The translations under genes were made by a program, and so were the position numbers. This document shows positions 32,664 to 35,536 of a stretch of DNA of 35,536 bases, piece after piece. Under the pieces are notes generated by a model that worked only from the letters and a program-made list of their open reading frames with translations, did no database searches and was not told the origin of the DNA. The stretch is from Rhodospirillales bacterium (GTDB taxonomy: Bacteria > Pseudomonadota > Alphaproteobacteria > Rhodospirillales > Casp-alpha2). Every line of letters starts with the position of its first letter. The first letter of the stretch is position 1. The stretch spans positions 1 to 35,536 of the forward strand of contig JABMNT010000183.1 of NCBI GenBank assembly GCA_013203595.1. Direction: 5' to 3'.

Positions 32664-34976
32664 TTATGTGATGGCCTGTCCTGAATGGGTTGGCGCGCCG
32701 ACCGTGCGCTCGGCGGGAAATGCAATTTGGACGACGGTCCCCGCGTTCAGTTTGCTGTTCAAGGTCAGGGTTCCGCCGTGTAATTCCGTTAGGGTCTGTG
32801 TCAGATAGAGGCCAAGGCCCGTGCCCTCGTGGCTCAACTGGAATCCCTGGCGGGCCTGCTCAAAGGGCTTCATTACCCGCGCGATATCGTCTTCGGCAAT
32901 ACCAATTCCCGTATCTGCAACTTCCCAGGACATGGCCCCGTCAGGGGCCATGGACGCGGACAGAGAGACCCGACCGCCGGGTCGGGTAAATTTGACCGAA
33001 TTTGACAAAAGGTTGAGCAGAATCTGGCGCATGCGCAATTCATCGCCGCGGAATAACGGCAGGTCCCTGGGCAGTTTCAGGGTCAGGGTAATATCAGCGG
33101 CATCGGCGCGCGAGCGCATCATCTTGATGGACGAGGCCATTAACTGGCCGACGTCGATCTGGTCGTTGTCCAGTTCGATTTCCCCGGCCTCAATTTTTGA
33201 AATATCCAGGATGTCACTGATCACGTTCAACAGGTGGTTTCCTGCCGCATAGATATCCTTGGCGTAATCATCGTAGTTAGCGTGGCCCAATTCGCCGAAG
33301 GTATGCTCCATCATCAGCTGCGAAAATCCGATAACGGCATTTAACGGAGTCCGCAATTCGTGGCTCATATGGGCCAGGAATTCGCTTTTCGCGCGATTGG
33401 CAAATTCCGCCGCTTCCTTTGCCGTGCGCAGATGTTGTTCAACGGTTTTGCGATCGGTCAAATCGGTGCCGATTGTGCCGATCCCGGCGATGTTGCCGTC
33501 GCGGTCCAGAACCGGAAACTTAATCCATTCCAGAAACCGGTTTACCCCATCCTCGCATTGTCGCCATTCCTCGCGGCGGACGATTTTCCGGGAATTTAGA
33601 ACTTCCGCTTCCTGGGCATTGCGCGAGTCCACACGATCGACCGGATCCGTGAACAATTCGTCGGTTGTCCGGCCTAAAACCTGCTCCTGCGTAAGCGCCC
33701 GCCATAGCCGCTGTTGTTTGTTGGCAACCAGATAGCGGCCATCCAGGTCCTTCACGTTGACGCTGATCGGCAGGTTGTCGAGGACGGATGTATAGAGGTC
33801 TGTCTTGAGTTCGAGTTCTTCCTTGGCCCGGTAATGGTCCGACGTATCGGTCAGGAATCCACTGACTCCGATGACCTCGCCATCGGCGCCGATGACCGGA
33901 AAACGGATGGCCATGACCGATCGTTCAACACCATCGGGGAAAACCGTGCGCGATTCGACATTACTGCTTTTACGTTCCTCGAGGGCCAGCCGGTCCTGCT
34001 CGGCAATAGGTGCCGCGTCCTCCGGCGGTAAATGGTTGTAAATGGATGACCCGATAATGTCCTCATTATTGACATTCTGCCACTCCCGGTAGGTTTCGTT
34101 GACGTAGATGAAATTGGCGTTTTTGTCCTTCAGGAATACGGCTGCGGGTGAATTTTCGATGAAGGCCTTCAGGTAGGCTTCGCTTTCCTCGCGCGCCTGA
34201 TCCGCCTTCTTCTGATCCGTAATATCCGTTGAAAAAAGCAGGATGCTGCCGTCGTCGGTTTTCTGCTCATGAACGGACTCCCAGGAGCCATCGGAGCGGC
34301 TTATTTCCGATATCCCGCTTTGCCTCCTGTGGGTTTGCAGGCGGCCAGCTATCCACGCTTCCGGGTCCGCCTGGGCTTGCGGAATCACCCCGTTTTGGAT
34401 GCTGATACGGAGGATTTCCTCAAACGTGATACCCTGGCTTAACAGGGATTTGTCGGCGATATAACGCCCATATTTGGCATTGCAGTAGGTCAGGCGGTCG
34501 TCCTTGTCGAACAGCGCAATGGCCGATGAAATCTGGTTCAGGGCATTAACCAACTGAGCCTGGGACTTGTGAAAATCAGGACGCAGGCTGTCGTTGGGCG
34601 TTTCGGGCGTGTCATTGCGTTCGACGCCCAGGCTTAGGGTTTGACAGACGGCGGTTTCACCCGCCCAGTCAACCCGATGAAACCGGGATTTTAAATGCAG
34701 GGGGGATCTGTCTTTTGTCAGACCGGTAAAAAAAAGCGGTTGGGTAAAGGCTTGTCCGTCCATGCAGGTGGCACAGGCCTTGCGCAAATGTGACCGGTCC
34801 TCCGGTGCCAGCAGCAGGAGCATGGCGTTTTGGTCGCTAAATTCAGAGGCCGCGGAATATCCGAAAAGCCGGACAAAGGCCGGATTCATATACAGGGGGT
34901 GAAAGTCGCGATGAATGACAATGCCATCGGCGGCATTTTCGACAATCTGAAGAAATGCGGCATTTTCCGCAGTCAT
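32664..34976 (-). CDS. Soluble histidine kinase with four PAS domains
   Basis: The product is 770 residues. Four PAS domains follow one another by eye: about 5-110 (ENAADGIVIHRDFHPLYMNPAF), 140-255 (ISSAIALFDKDDRLTYCNAKYG), 265-385 (NSPAAVFLKDKNANFIYVNETY) and 390-510 (LPISVNVKDLDGRYLVANKQ). The HisKA segment FLAHMSHELRTPLNAVIGFS has its phospho-acceptor at about His539. The ATPase has the N box QILLNLLSNSVKF and the G boxes DTGIGIA and GTGLGLYL. No membrane span and no receiver domain are present. No response regulator gene is adjacent, so the partner is elsewhere. The start is supported by GGGGGAGAGG upstream. Confidence 0.93.
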   Translation of the reverse strand: MTAENAAFLQIVENAADGIVIHRDFHPLYMNPAFVRLFGYSAASEFSDQNAMLLLLAPEDRSHLRKACATCMDGQAFTQPLFFTGLTKDRSPLHLKSRFHRVDWAGETAVCQTLSLGVERNDTPETPNDSLRPDFHKSQAQLVNALNQISSAIALFDKDDRLTYCNAKYGRYIADKSLLSQGITFEEILRISIQNGVIPQAQADPEAWIAGRLQTHRRQSGISEISRSDGSWESVHEQKTDDGSILLFSTDITDQKKADQAREESEAYLKAFIENSPAAVFLKDKNANFIYVNETYREWQNVNNEDIIGSSIYNHLPPEDAAPIAEQDRLALEERKSSNVESRTVFPDGVERSVMAIRFPVIGADGEVIGVSGFLTDTSDHYRAKEELELKTDLYTSVLDNLPISVNVKDLDGRYLVANKQQRLWRALTQEQVLGRTTDELFTDPVDRVDSRNAQEAEVLNSRKIVRREEWRQCEDGVNRFLEWIKFPVLDRDGNIAGIGTIGTDLTDRKTVEQHLRTAKEAAEFANRAKSEFLAHMSHELRTPLNAVIGFSQLMMEHTFGELGHANYDDYAKDIYAAGNHLLNVISDILDISKIEAGEIELDNDQIDVGQLMASSIKMMRSRADAADITLTLKLPRDLPLFRGDELRMRQILLNLLSNSVKFTRPGGRVSLSASMAPDGAMSWEVADTGIGIAEDDIARVMKPFEQARQGFQLSHEGTGLGLYLTQTLTELHGGTLTLNSKLNAGTVVQIAFPAERTVGAPTHSGQAIT

Positions 34977-35091
34977 GATGGTGCCTCTCCCCCGGAATCT
35001 ATATCCAGATTGTTCATATGGCCAATCATCCTAAAGCCGTGAATTAGAGTGTCCTGCCATCATACACCATTAAGCGGCGTTGTTTGCGGCT

Positions 35092-35121
35092 ATCATATTC
35101 CTTAAACCTCATTGTTATCAA
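35092..35121 (-). promoter_or_regulatory. Candidate promoter for the histidine kinase gene
   Basis: On the minus strand TTGATA (plus 35116-35121) is followed after 18 bases by TATGAT (35092-35097); each matches consensus at five of six positions. It lies about 115 bases before the kinase start, in the AT-rich 243-base stretch between the kinase gene and the SAICAR synthase gene. Confidence 0.5.
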
Positions 35122-35128
35122 TAGTTTA

Positions 35129-35148
35129 TCGCCCTTCGGCCTGGGCGA
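35129..35148 (-). terminator. Hairpin downstream of the SAICAR synthase gene
   Basis: TCGCCC and GGGCGA are perfect 6-bp arms around an 8-base loop, 72 bases after the synthase stop and just upstream of the kinase promoter. The following bases (TAAACTATT on the minus strand) are AT-rich but not a U-run, so a terminator role is tentative. Confidence 0.35.
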
Positions 35149-35219
35149 CGCCGGTTTCGATTGATTTCAACACATGCGAATTGCACAGGTTCCGGATTGG
35201 CGGACTGGTTTGGTAACTT

Positions 35220-35536
35220 TCAGCTAAAGTATTCCGGCAGCGCTGTCGCCAGATTGCCGGCAATGCGATCACGAACTGACCGATCCAGAGCCGGCTTTTT
35301 GAAGGTTTGTCCCGTGACCTGTTCGTATAAGCGTATGTATTTTTCGCTGAACTCGTTCAGTGTTTCTGCGGGAATCTCAGGAATCGGGTCCTTATAGGGG
35401 TCACAGCGGGCGGAGATCCACAGCCGCAGAAACTCCTTGTCCAGGCTTTCCGGATCCTGGCCTTTGGCAAGCCGGTCCTCATACGACGCGCCGATCCAGA
35501 AGCGGCTCGAGTCCGTGGTATGGATTTCATCGGCAA
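35220..35536 (-). CDS. SAICAR synthase, longer type (5' part outside the window)
   Basis: The last 105 residues are visible. EIHTTDSSRFWIGASYEDRL is the substrate-binding region of phosphoribosylaminoimidazole-succinocarboxamide synthase. It continues LDKEFLRLWISARCDPYKDPIPEIPAETLNEFSEKYIRLYEQVTGQTF, a C-terminal tail found in the roughly 300-residue (ADE1-like) form rather than the short PurC of E. coli. It joins aspartate to carboxyaminoimidazole ribotide in purine synthesis. Since alphaproteobacteria usually also carry a short purC near purS/Q/L, this may be a second copy. The start and ATP-binding half lie outside the window. Confidence 0.85.
   Translation of the reverse strand, partial: ADEIHTTDSSRFWIGASYEDRLAKGQDPESLDKEFLRLWISARCDPYKDPIPEIPAETLNEFSEKYIRLYEQVTGQTFKKPALDRSVRDRIAGNLATALPEYFS

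Noticed and set aside
35011-35021. CCATATGAACA (minus strand) matching the core of the 36-bp repeat copy 1
   Set aside because: An 11-base match, with TGATT nearby at a different spacing, is too weak to call a third copy, and the flanks do not align.

Overview
The window looks like a chromosomal segment of an alphaproteobacterium, probably Rhodospirillales-like. The reasons are the def-fmt...truA...dapE-dapD block, the pheA-kdsB/membrane-anchored cytochrome c arrangement, DUF2336 and PAS_5 (PF07310) proteins, and moderately GC-rich, densely packed genes. The genus is not resolved. No rRNA, tRNA, CRISPR array, insertion sequence or phage gene was seen. No gene-free stretch exceeds 300 bases; the longest are 34977-35219 and 26568-26776, and both carry promoter-like signals.

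Left part (1-9536), mostly housekeeping: a PolB-like 3'-5' exonuclease (cut by the window edge) diverges from ybaB-recR. Facing these are an nfeD/SPFH membrane pair and rmuC. A secreted DUF4139 protein follows, then def-fmt, a conserved protein of unknown function, and truA. Middle (9588-17935): two small membrane proteins, the lysine/diaminopimelate genes dapE and dapD, a HAD nucleotidase, then a diguanylate cyclase followed by two tandem DUF2336 paralogues. Next (17965-21051): pheA, kdsB, a membrane-anchored cytochrome c and a histidinol-phosphatase-like gene.

Catabolic part (21075-29958): the first block is a hydroxyproline-degradation cluster. A split aconitase X (small and large subunits, probable cis-3-hydroxyproline dehydratase) is divergent from a HypD-like deaminase, a HypO-like D-hydroxyproline dehydrogenase and a two-cysteine 4-hydroxyproline epimerase. 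After a PAS_5 protein comes a second three-gene operon: an SMP-30 lactonase, a decarboxylating isocitrate/isopropylmalate-type dehydrogenase and a Gfo/Idh/MocA oxidoreductase. It has a clear promoter overlapped by a palindrome. Its substrate cannot be named from sequence, and it is the best candidate here for an undescribed pathway.

Right part (30059-35536): Fe-type superoxide dismutase, a small ABM-fold protein, L-serine dehydratase, a soluble four-PAS histidine kinase without a visible partner, and the 3' end of an SAICAR synthase of the longer type.

The most unexplained non-coding signal is a pair of near-identical 36-bp direct repeats (29 of 36 positions match). They sit immediately at the stop codons of two convergent gene pairs (9961 and 17931), about 8 kb apart.
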